From: Neisseria sp. Marseille-Q5346 | GTDB lineage: Bacteria; Pseudomonadota; Gammaproteobacteria; Burkholderiales; Neisseriaceae | Reading direction: 5' to 3' | DNA length: 64,000 nucleotides | NCBI RefSeq assembly: GCF_946902045.1 | Contig: NZ_OX336253.1 | Location: 1,860,001-1,924,000, forward strand | Shown here: positions 46,338 to 55,749 of the stretch, in pieces | Numbering within the stretch: the first letter of the stretch is position 1 | Layout of the letters: each line of letters starts with the position of its first letter | The notes under the pieces: model-generated | What the model was told of the DNA's origin: nothing | Databases searched by the model: none | Seen by the model: the letters and a program-made list of their open reading frames with translations, nothing else | Program-made: the position numbers and the translations under genes

Positions 46338-47396
46338 TTATGGTGTAGGATTGTTACTTTTGCCGCGCTTCAGATGCTTTTGGTAGGCGATGACGTAATC
46401 GGCCTTGCTTAAGCCCGCCAATACGCGGATGTGGGCGGCGGCGGATTTGGACATGGATTCCAAGGTATAGCCGCCCTCCAGTACGGAAACGACACGTCCT
46501 TGGCAGCTTGCCGTTGCTTGGACGATTTTGTGCGTCAGCCAGGCAAAGTCGGCTTCATGCAGGTTCAGACGGCCTGTTTCGTCTTGTTTATGCCCGTCAA
46601 AACCTGCCGAAAGCAACACCAACTCGGGGCGGAAAGCCGTGAGCTTGGGCAGCCATTGTTCGCGGATGGTCGTGCGGAAGATACGGCTGCCTGTGCCCGG
46701 TTTTAGGGGCGTATGCAGCATATTCTTATTGCCGGCGTATTGTTCCGCCTGAGGGAAGGGAAAGATGTCGGTTTCAAACAGGTTGAAAAACATCACGCGC
46801 GGATCATCTCGGAGAATCTCCGCTGTACCATCGCCGAAGTGGACGTCGAAATCGATGACGGCGATGCGTTGCAAGCGGTATTGGGCAATGGCGTGCATCA
46901 CGCCGGCGGCAACGTTGTTGATCAGGCAAAAGCCGCCGGCGCTGTTGCTGTGGGCATGGTGGCCTGGCGGGCGGATGGCGCAAAAAGCATGCCAGGCTTT
47001 TTTATTCATCACCATATCGACTGCCTTGACAACGGCTCCGGCCGCAAAACGGGCGGCTTGAAGGGAGTCGTGGCAGATGACCGTATCGTCATCGATGCGG
47101 TGGATTTTGCCGGGGAGCGGCTGGGCGGCTTCCAACTCGTGCAGATAGTTGCGCGAGTGGACCAATGCCAGTTGTGCATCTTTGATTTCGGGTGCTTCAG
47201 CGGTTTGCAGATGACGCCAAATGCCTTCCGTTTTTAAGGCGGCTTGAATGGCGCTGATGCGTTCTGGCTTGTCGGGGTGGTTGGTGCCTGGCTGGTGCTG
47301 CAGAAATATCGGATGGGAAATCCATACGGTGCGGGCATTTTTGCCAAGTAGTCGACGCAGCAGGGTACGCACGCGCCAAATGATTTTTTTAAGCAT
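46338..47396 (-). CDS. Histone deacetylase-like (AcuC family) amidohydrolase
   Basis: About 352 residues from ATG 47396; a GTG nine codons upstream is an alternative. Zinc-hydrolase signatures: PPGHHAHSNSAGGFCLINNV (active-site His pair), DFDVHFGDGT (Asp/His metal ligands) and SAGFDGHKQDE. The N terminus is strongly basic (WRVRTLLRRLLG) and could be a membrane-associating helix. AcuC of Bacillus regulates acetoin metabolism by deacetylating acetyl-CoA synthetase. The nearby butanediol dehydrogenase gives some support for a similar role, but substrates are unknown. Confidence 0.83.
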   Translation of the reverse strand: MLKKIIWRVRTLLRRLLGKNARTVWISHPIFLQHQPGTNHPDKPERISAIQAALKTEGIWRHLQTAEAPEIKDAQLALVHSRNYLHELEAAQPLPGKIHRIDDDTVICHDSLQAARFAAGAVVKAVDMVMNKKAWHAFCAIRPPGHHAHSNSAGGFCLINNVAAGVMHAIAQYRLQRIAVIDFDVHFGDGTAEILRDDPRVMFFNLFETDIFPFPQAEQYAGNKNMLHTPLKPGTGSRIFRTTIREQWLPKLTAFRPELVLLSAGFDGHKQDETGRLNLHEADFAWLTHKIVQATASCQGRVVSVLEGGYTLESMSKSAAAHIRVLAGLSKADYVIAYQKHLKRGKSNNPTP

Positions 47397-47572
47397 GGAA
47401 AGTGTGTCTCGAACGAGTCGCACGGACTGCTAAATATGGTTAATAAATACGGAAATGCTTGGAAATTTTTCAGACGGCCTTTAGAATAGCTCAATTTTGC
47501 AGTCCAACCAATGTGTTTAATTGCAGTGTGCAGTTTTTTACTTAATCTAAAACTTGAAAGAACGGATATATT

Positions 47573-47839
47573 ATGAATCAAGCAGTGGCTCAATTTGCCC
47601 CTTTAGTGCTGATCATGGTGGTGTTCTACTTCCTGATTATGCGTCCTCAACAAAAGAAATTCAAAGCGCACCAAGCGATGTTGGCCGCTTTGAAAGTCGG
47701 CGATAAAGTCGTTTTGGCGGCAGGTTTCAAAGGCCGCGTGACCAAAGTCGGCGAGCAATTCTACACTGTCGACATCGGTCAAGGTGCGAAAATCGAAGTG
47801 GAAGTTGAGCGCAACGCGATTGCCGCGAAAGCCGAATAA
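47573..47839 (+). CDS. yajC: Preprotein translocase accessory subunit YajC
   Basis: A small inner-membrane protein of 88 residues that associates with SecDF. It has one N-terminal helix (FAPLVLIMVVFYFLIMRPQQ) with the signature MRPQQKK, then the short cytoplasmic GDKVVLAAGFKGRV beta domain. It is followed 75 bases later by secD. The yajC-secD-secF order is universal, which makes the call firm. Confidence 0.94.
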   Translation: MNQAVAQFAPLVLIMVVFYFLIMRPQQKKFKAHQAMLAALKVGDKVVLAAGFKGRVTKVGEQFYTVDIGQGAKIEVEVERNAIAAKAE

Positions 47840-47914
47840 TCCGTTTTTTTGCAAAAAGCCGCCTCATTTTCCGAGCGCGGCTGTTTGCCTTTATAAATAA
47901 AGCAAAGGTTTACC

Positions 47915-49768
47915 ATGAACCGTTATCCTTTATGGAAATACCTGCTGATTGCGTTCACGATTGTGGTTGCGGCTGTTTACTCGCTGCCCAACCTTTTCGG
48001 TGAAACGCCTGCCGTACAGGTATCGACCAACCGACAAGCCATCGTGATCAACGATCAAACCCAGTCTAAAGTGGATGCCGCGCTGAAACAGGCAGGTATT
48101 CAGACTGATGGTATGTTCATCGTCGACAACTCGCTGAAAGTGCGTTTCAAAGATACCGAAACGCAATTGAAAGCGCGCGACGTCATCGAAAATACTTTGG
48201 GCGAGGGCTATATTACCGCGCTCAACCTGTTGGCAGACAGTCCTGAGTGGATGGCGAAAATCAAAGCCAATCCGATGTTCCTGGGTCTGGACTTGCGCGG
48301 CGGCGTGCATTTCACCATGCAGGTGGACATGAAAGCCGCGATGCAGAAAACGTTTGAACGTTATTCCGGCGATATCCGCCGCGAATTGCGCCGCGAAAAA
48401 ATCCGTACCGGCACGGTGCATCAGACTGAAAACGGTCTGACCGTGCCTTTGCAAGATGCTGCCGATGTACAAAAAGCCTTACCTCAGTTGCAAAAATTGT
48501 TCCCTGAAGCCACGCTGCTGCCGGATGGCAACAATATCGTGCTGACTTTGTCTGAAGAGGCAATCAATAAAGTACGTTCTGATGCAGTTAAACAAAACAT
48601 CAATACGTTGCACAACCGTGTGAACGAATTGGGCGTAGCCGAACCGGTTATCCAACAATCCGGCCTTGACCGCATTGTTGTACAGCTGCCGGGCGTGCAA
48701 GATACTGCCAAAGCCAAAGACATTATCGGCCGTACCGCGACTTTGGAAGTGCGTATGGTGGAAGACGATCCGATCAAACTGCAAGAAGCTTTGAACGGCA
48801 ATGTGCCGACCGGTTACGAATTGCTGTCAAGCGGTGGCGATCATCCGGAAACTATCTTGGTCAACAAACAAGTTGAACTGACCGGCGACAACATCAACGA
48901 TGCGCAACCTAGCTTTGACCAAATGGGCGCGCCTGCCGTGAGCCTGAGCCTGGATAGTGCAGGCGGCAGCATTTTTGGCGAATTGACTTCGGCCAATGTG
49001 GGTAAACGTATGGCTATGGTGTTGATCGACCAAGGTAAATCCGAAGTCGTGACCGCGCCTGTTATCCGCGCCGCCATTACCGGTGGCCGTGTAGAAATTT
49101 CCGGCAGCATGACGACAGCCGAAGCCAACGATACTTCATTGTTGCTGCGTGCCGGTTCGCTGGCCGCGCCGATGCAGATTGTCGAAGAACGTACCATCGG
49201 CCCGTCTTTGGGTAAAGAAAACATTGAAAAAGGTTTCCACTCTACCTTGTGGGGCTTTGCCGCTGTTGCTGCATTCATGGTGATTTACTATCGCTTGATG
49301 GGTTTCTTCTCTACCATTGCCTTGAGTACCAATATCTTGTTTTTGGTGGGTATTTTGTCTGCCATGCAGGCAACGCTGACCTTGCCGGGTATTGCCGCCT
49401 TGGCTTTGACCTTGGGTATGGCGATTGACTCCAACGTGTTGATTAATGAACGTATCCGTGAGGAACTGCGTGCCGGTGTCGCACCGCAGCAGGCCATCAA
49501 CCTCGGTTTCCAACACGCTTGGGCAACCATTGTCGACTCTAACTTGACCTCTCTGATTGCCGGTATCGCTTTGTTGGTATTCGGTTCCGGCCCTGTACGC
49601 GGTTTTGCCGTTGTGCACTGTATCGGTATTCTGACCTCGATGTATTCATCTGTGGTCGTGTTCCGTGCTTTGGTTAACTTGTGGTACGGCCGCCGTCGCA
49701 AATTGCGGAATATTTCCATTGGTGCGGTGTGGAAGCCGAAAGCTGAAATGGCAGAAGGCAAGGAGTAA
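47915..49768 (+). CDS. secD: Protein translocase subunit SecD
   Basis: An RND-family membrane protein of 617 residues that aids protein export using the proton gradient. The N-terminal helix is followed by a large periplasmic region (about 30-445) with the conserved LGLDLRGGVHFTMQV (start of the P1 head). Five more helices contain LTLPGIAALALTLGMAIDSNVLINERIREE, with the functional Asp. secF follows three bases after the stop. Confidence 0.95.
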   Translation: MNRYPLWKYLLIAFTIVVAAVYSLPNLFGETPAVQVSTNRQAIVINDQTQSKVDAALKQAGIQTDGMFIVDNSLKVRFKDTETQLKARDVIENTLGEGYITALNLLADSPEWMAKIKANPMFLGLDLRGGVHFTMQVDMKAAMQKTFERYSGDIRRELRREKIRTGTVHQTENGLTVPLQDAADVQKALPQLQKLFPEATLLPDGNNIVLTLSEEAINKVRSDAVKQNINTLHNRVNELGVAEPVIQQSGLDRIVVQLPGVQDTAKAKDIIGRTATLEVRMVEDDPIKLQEALNGNVPTGYELLSSGGDHPETILVNKQVELTGDNINDAQPSFDQMGAPAVSLSLDSAGGSIFGELTSANVGKRMAMVLIDQGKSEVVTAPVIRAAITGGRVEISGSMTTAEANDTSLLLRAGSLAAPMQIVEERTIGPSLGKENIEKGFHSTLWGFAAVAAFMVIYYRLMGFFSTIALSTNILFLVGILSAMQATLTLPGIAALALTLGMAIDSNVLINERIREELRAGVAPQQAINLGFQHAWATIVDSNLTSLIAGIALLVFGSGPVRGFAVVHCIGILTSMYSSVVVFRALVNLWYGRRRKLRNISIGAVWKPKAEMAEGKE

Positions 49769-49771
49769 AAC

Positions 49772-50707
49772 ATGGAATTATTTAAAATCAAACGCGATAT
49801 TCCGTTTATGAGCTACGGCAAACTGACGACCTTTATTTCGTTGGTTACGTTTATCGCCGCCGTGTTCTTTTTGGTAACCAAGGGTCTGAATTTCTCCGTC
49901 GAATTTACCGGCGGTACGGTGATGGAAGTCCAATATCAGCAGGGCGTGGATGTGAATAAAACACGCGAACGCCTCGATACGCTGAAAATGGGTGATGTAC
50001 AGGTTCAGGCATTGGGCACGAATAAACACATTATGATTCGCCTGCCGAACAAAGAAGGCGTAACGTCTGCCCAGCTGTCCAACCAAGTAATGGATTTGCT
50101 GAAAAAAGACAATCCTGACGTTACTTTGCGCCAAGTTGAATTCATCGGCCCTCAGGTTGGTGAAGAATTGGTTACCAATGGTTTGATGGCATTGGGCTTC
50201 GTGGTGGCAGGTATCATTGTTTATCTGTCTATGCGTTTTGAGTGGCGTTTTGCAGTGTCCGCGATTATTGCGAATATGCACGATATTGTGATTATTCTCG
50301 GCTGTTTCGCCTTCTTTCAATGGGAATTCTCTCTGACTGTCTTGGCAGGTATTTTGGCAGTTTTGGGTTATTCCGTGAACGAATCTGTGGTTGTGTTTGA
50401 CCGTATTCGTGAAAACTTCCGTAAGCCGCATATGCGCGGCCACACTGTGCCGGAGGTCATCGACAACGCGATTACCGCCACCATGAGCCGTACCATCATT
50501 ACCCACGGTTCGACCGAGGCAATGGTTGTTTCTATGCTGGTGTTCGGCGGTGCAGCCTTGCACGGTTTCTCTATGGCGCTGACCATCGGTATCGTGTTCG
50601 GTATTTACTCTTCCGTATTGGTTGCCAGCCCGCTCTTGCTGATGTTTGGCTTGAGTCGTGAGAACATTGCCAAAGAAGTGAAGAAAAAAGAAGAAGTTGT
50701 AGTTTAA
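49772..50707 (+). CDS. secF: Protein translocase subunit SecF
   Basis: Partner of SecD, 311 residues. One N-terminal helix, a small periplasmic domain with FSVEFTGGTVMEVQY, then five helices. Conserved are GYSVNESVVVFDRIREN and the RTIITHGSTEAMV loop. It ends in a basic KKKEEVVV tail and a DUS terminator. Translation is probably coupled to secD. Confidence 0.95.
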   Translation: MELFKIKRDIPFMSYGKLTTFISLVTFIAAVFFLVTKGLNFSVEFTGGTVMEVQYQQGVDVNKTRERLDTLKMGDVQVQALGTNKHIMIRLPNKEGVTSAQLSNQVMDLLKKDNPDVTLRQVEFIGPQVGEELVTNGLMALGFVVAGIIVYLSMRFEWRFAVSAIIANMHDIVIILGCFAFFQWEFSLTVLAGILAVLGYSVNESVVVFDRIRENFRKPHMRGHTVPEVIDNAITATMSRTIITHGSTEAMVVSMLVFGGAALHGFSMALTIGIVFGIYSSVLVASPLLLMFGLSRENIAKEVKKKEEVVV

Positions 50708-50725
50708 TCGCTGCAATAATTCGAT

Positions 50726-50772
50726 AAAGGCCGTCTGAAAATTGATTGAATCAGTTTTCAGACGGCCTTTTG
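50726..50772 (+). terminator. DUS-pair terminator after secF
   Basis: A 16-base stem (50726-50741 with 50755-50770), and the 13 bases between them can also pair, so the hairpin is nearly continuous. T-rich tail. Confidence 0.8.
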
Positions 50773-51031
50773 TATTTAAATTTCAGAATGTTTTGTTTTA
50801 ATGAAATGAGAGGGGATAAACGTGAAAGAAAAAGAAAAAATAGGAACAATATAATTTTGTGATGAATCAAGTTTATTGTCTGATATCCCCTTAATTGCTT
50901 GTCAGTCCCAATATTTTAAAACATAATACTTTTGCCCCCGATGCTGGAGTTTTACTACAAGTACATGATTTGCAAAAAATCTGTCGGGTGCGCAGACCCT
51001 GCCAATCAACCTCAAAAAAGGAAGGCCAAGA
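50773..51031 (+). other. Gap before the PfkB kinase gene
   Basis: About 260 AT-rich bases. A TATAAT is seen within ACAATATAATTTTG near 50850 but without a good -35. AAAGGAAGGCC precedes the kinase ATG. No small gene is supported. Confidence 0.4.
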
Positions 51032-51913
51032 ATGAAAGTAACCAGTTTCGGCGAAGTGCTGTGGGACGATTTTCCAAACGGGAAGGTATTGGGTGGTGCA
51101 CCCCTAAATGTTGCTGTCCGTTTGCAGTCTTTGGGTATCGATGCTGCCATCATCAGTCGTCGCGGCGATGATGCCGATGGCGAAGAATTGCTATGTCAAA
51201 TTCAAAGTAAAAACGTCAATACTGATTATTTGCAGGTTTGCCACGAATGTGCGACCAGTTTGGTGAAAGTACACTTGGACAAGTCTGGCAGTGCGTCTTA
51301 TGAGATTGTTTATCCTTGCGCGTGGGATAGGATTGCGGTTGATGATGCGGCAATCAAACGTGTGGCAGAATCCGATGCTTTCGTTTTTGGCAGCTTGGCA
51401 ACCCGTGATGAAGTTTCGCGTAAAAGCTTGGCAGTTTTGCTGAAAGAAGCCAAATTCAAAATTTTTGACGTTAATCTGCGCAAGCCGCATTACGATATTG
51501 CCCGCTTGCTGGAGACCATGAAACAGTCCGATATGGTCAAACTCAACGATGATGAGTTGTATGAATTGGCTGCGGCTTATGGCTCTCCTTATCACAGTAT
51601 CGAGCAGAATATCAGCTACCTTGTTGAGCTGACCGGCGTCAAAATCCTTTGCGTGACTTTGGGCAGTCATGGCGCGGTTTTGTATAAGGACGGAGAGTTG
51701 TACCGTCATTGCGGTTTCCGCGTCAAAGTGGTGGATACTGTCGGCTCAGGCGACAGCTTCCTTGCCGGTTTGACTTACAAACTGCTGAACAATGCGCCTC
51801 CTCAAGAAGCCATTGCTTTTGCTTGTGCGCTGGGTGCATTGGTGGCTTCACGTCATGGCGCGACGGCGGATATTTCTTTGGAAGAAGTTGAAGCGTTTAT
51901 GAATCCTGCTTGA
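51032..51913 (+). CDS. PfkB-family carbohydrate kinase (probable fructokinase)
   Basis: 293 residues. The N terminus has FGEVLWDDF and GGAPLNVAVRLQSLG, typical of fructokinases. The C-terminal PfkB signature is DTVGSGDSFLAG, with catalytic Asp241 in GSGD; the nucleotide site includes VTLGSHGAVLY. Substrate may be fructose or a related sugar; the exact sugar is not determined. It has its own DUS terminator at 51935-51978, in which one copy is mutated (TTCAGATGGCC). Confidence 0.85.
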   Translation: MKVTSFGEVLWDDFPNGKVLGGAPLNVAVRLQSLGIDAAIISRRGDDADGEELLCQIQSKNVNTDYLQVCHECATSLVKVHLDKSGSASYEIVYPCAWDRIAVDDAAIKRVAESDAFVFGSLATRDEVSRKSLAVLLKEAKFKIFDVNLRKPHYDIARLLETMKQSDMVKLNDDELYELAAAYGSPYHSIEQNISYLVELTGVKILCVTLGSHGAVLYKDGELYRHCGFRVKVVDTVGSGDSFLAGLTYKLLNNAPPQEAIAFACALGALVASRHGATADISLEEVEAFMNPA

Positions 51914-51934
51914 TATTTTGACAAGAGACATAAA

Positions 51935-51978
51935 AAGGCCGTCTGAAAACCATTAAATCAGGTTTTTCAGATGGCCTT
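51935..51978. terminator. DUS-pair terminator with one mutated copy
   Basis: AAGGCCGTCTGAAAA pairs with TTTTCAGATGGCCTT. The right copy carries T instead of C in the core (GATGGCC), giving one G-U pair on one strand but a mismatch (A-C) on the other. Confidence 0.7.
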
Positions 51979-51992
51979 AGTATTTTCAGGCT

Positions 51993-52550
51993 TTACCAAT
52001 AAGTTGTAAAACATTCTAAGTTGGTATTTTTCGGGCCGCCGCCTTCTTCGGTCGGCGAACCAATCATCATCAGGCCGATGATTTTGTCTTTGTCGGCACA
52101 CTCAAATGCTTCGCGCAACAATGGGCTGTTGACCCACATGCCCGTAATCCAAACATTGTCGAAGCCTTGAGCAGAAGCAGCCAGTTGTAAAGCATAGGCG
52201 GCGCAGCCGGCAGTCAACATTTGTTCCCATTCAGGTTTGGGTTTTGCTACTTCACGGTTCGGCACGAATGTAACGCCGATAATCATAGGCGCCATGTTGC
52301 CGACGCGTTCGGCCTTTTTCATGGCATCATCGCCGAAGTTGAGCTCGGTAACGGTCTTGCTCAAAAGCTCGCGGAAACGTTGCAAGCCGGCTTCGCTTTG
52401 AATAACGGTAAAGCGGAAAGGGCGCATATTGCCGTGATCAGGAACTTGCGTTGCCGCTTGCAGCATTTGTTCCAGTTGCTCGGCATTGGGTGCCGGAGCA
52501 GTCAGTTTTTTGGAAGAGCGACGCGTGGTGAGGAGATTTAAGGCATCCAT
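51993..52550 (-). CDS. Nitroreductase family protein, YdjA-like
   Basis: 185 residues. The short nitroreductase fold with MDALNLLTTRRSSKKL at the start (Arg-Arg-Ser FMN contact), PDHGNMRPFRF, and a C-terminal GLMMIGSPTEEGGG. This layout matches the minimal YdjA type. It reduces nitro or quinone compounds with FMN and NAD(P)H; the natural substrate is unknown. Oriented towards the kinase gene. Confidence 0.87.
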   Translation of the reverse strand: MDALNLLTTRRSSKKLTAPAPNAEQLEQMLQAATQVPDHGNMRPFRFTVIQSEAGLQRFRELLSKTVTELNFGDDAMKKAERVGNMAPMIIGVTFVPNREVAKPKPEWEQMLTAGCAAYALQLAASAQGFDNVWITGMWVNSPLLREAFECADKDKIIGLMMIGSPTEEGGGPKNTNLECFTTYW

Positions 52551-52621
52551 TTTTAGTCTTTCTTGTGAACTAGAATGAGAATAATTATATAGCGGAAAGA
52601 TAAATAAATCAGCAAAGGATT

Positions 52622-52656
52622 AAGGCCGTCTGAATTAAGGTTTCAGACGGCCTTTG
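52622..52656 (-). terminator. DUS-pair terminator after the RTX gene
   Basis: A 13-base stem (52622-52634 with 52642-52654) with a seven-base loop. Confidence 0.78.
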
Positions 52657-52660
52657 GATT

Positions 52661-55399
52661 TTACAGGATACCGTTGTTTTGTGTATTTTCAGTAATCAGT
52701 GCTTTGCTAATTTCGTCGGCGGTGTAGCTCTTACCGTTTCCGAATACAAAGCTGTCGACATTATTGTTGGCAATGTCATGGATGGTCAGGGTGTCGCCTG
52801 TATCTTTGATGGTTAAGATCCAATCATCTCCGGTTTTCAACTGTAAATCTTTCAGCGTAAGCCCTTCTTTGAAAAGGACTTGGGTATCGCTGCCACCATA
52901 CGGATTGAAGGTGTCGTTGCCGCTGTTTCTGCCAAACATGATAACGGTGTTGTCGGCACCCGGGTCGGTAATGGTATCGTTGCCGCCGGCTGTATCGACG
53001 ATGTTGATGCCTCGGCCCAAAGTAATGGTTTCATCGCTGCGGTTGCCCCTGTATTCGACAACAGAAGTGTAACGCGACAAATCTAAATCGCTGTTGTCGC
53101 TGTCGGCGTGGATGGTGTGGTTGAAGTTGTTGTACACATCGCGGTTGAGTTCTTCAACGGGTTGGCCGGTGTATTGGACGATGTTTGTGTTGCCGATCAT
53201 GTACGGGATAGACAGTTTAAAGTGGTTGATTAGCTCGCCGGTGCTGTATGAGGTATTGCCGTCAAACTGAAACTCGGAAATCGCACCATAAATACCGCTT
53301 TGGTTTTTGATGGTTAAAACATCGTCTGTGCCTTTAATGCGGATATGCCAAGTATCGCCATCCAACAGGGGATTGGATACAAATTGGTTGCTGTCGGGCA
53401 TGTCGGCAATCCCGGTTTTGTCGTAACCTTTTTCAACGGTAATTTCAAGGTCGTCAAGGGTAATGCCGCCGGTAAATTTAACGACATTAGCGTTGAGTCT
53501 GTGTAGGCTTGTCTCGCTATCAAAACCGAAGTTGAAGTCAAAAATGGTGTCGTGACCGTAACCTTTGCCGAAGATATAGGTATCGTTGTGTTCGCCGCCT
53601 TCCATGTAATCATTGCCTGTACCGCCGTCAAGCAGGTCGGCACCTACATGGGCATAGAGTTTATCGTTGCCGTTACCGCCGTAGAGTTTATCGTCGGAAG
53701 CAGGTTCGTTACCGTAATAGGTTTCGCTGTGTTCGCGCAAGATGTCATCGCCATCGTGGCCGTATAGTGTGTCATGGCCATCGTTGCCACCATCGATTTC
53801 ATTGTTGCCTGCATTGCCATGCAAGGTATCGTCGCCGTTTGTGCCGACAAATTTAATGGTTTCGGCTTTCAGAGTTTGGAAGGCCTGTTGGAACTGCGCG
53901 GCAGTGTAGGTTTGGTCGTTGAACTGGAAACGGTCGATGGAAATACTGCCATCCGCGCCGATTTGGTTTTGAATCAGGGCTGAACCTTGTTCCGAAGTAA
54001 TTTCCCAACTTTGGCTGCCATCATCTTTATGAATGGTCTTCAGGTTGAACTTGGCATTGCTCAGGCCGTCTGAAAACTTGAGGGTATTGATGCCTTGGTT
54101 GTCGATAATGGTATCGTTGTTGCCGTAGATATAGGTATCGTTTCCGGCGCCACCTTTCAGAATGTCTTTACCTTTGCCGCCCACCAAAATGTCGTCGCCT
54201 GCATCACCATTGATGACATCGTTGCCGTCGCCGCCATCCAGATAATCGTTGCCGTCGCCGCCGTTGAGGTTGTCGTTGCCACCCATGCCGTAAACGGTAT
54301 CATCACCGCGTCCGCTGTTGAGGCGGTTGCGGCCTTCGTTACCGGTCAGAATGTTATTGCTGTTGTTGCCGGCGGCAAAAATATTGGCCGAGCCGGTTAA
54401 GGTAACATTTTCGACGTGGGTAGCGGCAGTATGGGAAATGCTGCTGAATACGGTATCTTCGCCGCCGCCAGCTTGTTCAATCACCACGTCTTTTACATCA
54501 TCAACGTAGTAAGTGTCATTTCCGTCCCCTCCTTCCATAATGTCGGAACCGGCCTTGCCGTCGATAATATCATCACCGGATGTGCCGATCAGGTGGTCAT
54601 TGCCGTCGCTGCCATCGATGGTCTGACCGCTTTCGGTATGCTCAGTCAGGGAAATATCGAAATATTTGGCAAAGCTGTTTACATCCAGTTTTTGTGTGCC
54701 GATGATGAATTGGGAGACTGCCGGTGTTATACCGTTTTGAGTGTATTGGTTTTTGATGATTAAAACGGCGTTGCTGTTTTTCACGGCAATCAGCCAGTCA
54801 TGACCGCCGGTTTCATTGTTTCGGACTTCAACGGTTAAATCGTTAAGGCTCAGGTCAGTATGGAAGCGGATGCTGTTGTGGCCTTGGTTGTCGATGATGG
54901 TGTCTTGCTCGCTTTTGGCAGAGAAAAGGTAGGTGTCGTCACCTTCGCCACCTTCAAGCACATCGTTGCCTGTTTCTCCGTTGAGGGTGTCATTGCCTGT
55001 TTCGCCGAAAAGACGGTCGTCGCCTTCGCCGCCGTTGATGAAATCGTTGCCGCCACCGCCGTAAACGATGTCGTCTCCGCGGCCGCTGTTGAGGCGGTTG
55101 CGGCCTTCATTGCCGATGAGGATGTTGTTGCTGTTGTTGCCTGCACCGAAGATGTTGGCTGTACCCGTCAAAACAAGGTTTTCAACGTGGTTTGGAAGGG
55201 TATAGCTGACGTTGCTGTAAACCGTATCATCGCCACCATTTGGGTTTTCAATGATTTTATCGTCGCTGCGGGTTACATAATAAACGTCATCTCCCGACGT
55301 GCCTGTTGTTGCTTGTGCAAGGGGAGATGGCTGCAATTGCTCTAAATGTCGTAATTCAAATTGCGCATTGCGGATGCGCATTGCTTTTTCGGTTGTCAT
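52661..55399 (-). CDS. Large RTX calcium-binding repeat protein
   Basis: 912 residues from ATG 55399, behind AAAGAAAAT; an upstream frame of 18 codons is less likely. Almost the whole protein is glycine/aspartate nonapeptides (GGxGxDxxx, e.g. GGEGDDRLFGETGNDTLNG). Between the blocks are hemolysin-type 'calcium-binding related' modules (DTIIDNQGHNSI, SWEITSEQGSALIQNQ). Two near-copy modules contain ANIFGAGNNSNNIL and ANIFAAGNNSNNIL. No protease, lipase or acyltransferase domain is seen. There is no signal peptide; type I secretion by a C-terminal signal is expected, but no T1SS genes are in the window. Role unknown. Confidence 0.83.
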   Translation of the reverse strand: MTTEKAMRIRNAQFELRHLEQLQPSPLAQATTGTSGDDVYYVTRSDDKIIENPNGGDDTVYSNVSYTLPNHVENLVLTGTANIFGAGNNSNNILIGNEGRNRLNSGRGDDIVYGGGGNDFINGGEGDDRLFGETGNDTLNGETGNDVLEGGEGDDTYLFSAKSEQDTIIDNQGHNSIRFHTDLSLNDLTVEVRNNETGGHDWLIAVKNSNAVLIIKNQYTQNGITPAVSQFIIGTQKLDVNSFAKYFDISLTEHTESGQTIDGSDGNDHLIGTSGDDIIDGKAGSDIMEGGDGNDTYYVDDVKDVVIEQAGGGEDTVFSSISHTAATHVENVTLTGSANIFAAGNNSNNILTGNEGRNRLNSGRGDDTVYGMGGNDNLNGGDGNDYLDGGDGNDVINGDAGDDILVGGKGKDILKGGAGNDTYIYGNNDTIIDNQGINTLKFSDGLSNAKFNLKTIHKDDGSQSWEITSEQGSALIQNQIGADGSISIDRFQFNDQTYTAAQFQQAFQTLKAETIKFVGTNGDDTLHGNAGNNEIDGGNDGHDTLYGHDGDDILREHSETYYGNEPASDDKLYGGNGNDKLYAHVGADLLDGGTGNDYMEGGEHNDTYIFGKGYGHDTIFDFNFGFDSETSLHRLNANVVKFTGGITLDDLEITVEKGYDKTGIADMPDSNQFVSNPLLDGDTWHIRIKGTDDVLTIKNQSGIYGAISEFQFDGNTSYSTGELINHFKLSIPYMIGNTNIVQYTGQPVEELNRDVYNNFNHTIHADSDNSDLDLSRYTSVVEYRGNRSDETITLGRGINIVDTAGGNDTITDPGADNTVIMFGRNSGNDTFNPYGGSDTQVLFKEGLTLKDLQLKTGDDWILTIKDTGDTLTIHDIANNNVDSFVFGNGKSYTADEISKALITENTQNNGIL

Positions 55400-55749
55400 G
55401 ATATTTTCTTTAGATATTGATGAGAGTAACAAGGAAGTAAACGTATCCGGCATATGGCCGGTATTGCTTAATTTGTATTGTGTTTAGGCTGTATATACTA
55501 GTGCCGAAATTTGAGAAAAACAACAGAAACGTTAAGATATGACAATAATTAGAGAGCCTTGTAGGGCCGTGTTTGCCGTCCCTTCTTTTACTAAATGGTT
55601 TTGCCTTGTTTGATTGTTTTGTGCCTTCTATACCACACATTGATTTCTATAGTTTCAAACTATGAATGGTTGTAAAAAGGCCGTCTGAAAAAAAGAAGCA
55701 GGTTTCGCATTGCAAAACCTGCTTCTGATTTTTCAGACGGCCTGTCTGA
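55400..55749. other. Gap between infB and the RTX gene
   Basis: About 350 bases. It contains the RTX gene's upstream region and the nested infB terminator (55678-55743). A 76-codon minus-strand frame (55410-55640) overlaps the RTX start region and has no support. A small dyad CCGGC-N5-GCCGG lies near 55448-55462. Confidence 0.45.
55678..55743 (-). terminator. Nested double hairpin terminator after infB
   Basis: An outer DUS stem of 15 bases (55678-55692 with 55729-55743) encloses an inner 12-base stem AGAAGCAGGTTT/AAACCTGCTTCT (55694-55705 with 55715-55726). Together they form a nearly continuous 27-pair hairpin, followed on the minus strand by TTTTTAC. Confidence 0.85.

Noticed and set aside
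49778..50716. 312-codon minus-strand frame opposite secF
   Set aside because: Mirror of secF codons, rich in His/Asn/Gln, with no ribosome site.
52661..55399. CRISPR-like or satellite DNA repeats
   Set aside because: The repeats are coding RTX nonapeptides in one frame, with no constant spacer length.
55410..55640. 76-codon minus-strand ORF upstream of the RTX gene
   Set aside because: It overlaps the RTX start region, has no ribosome site and composition expected by chance.
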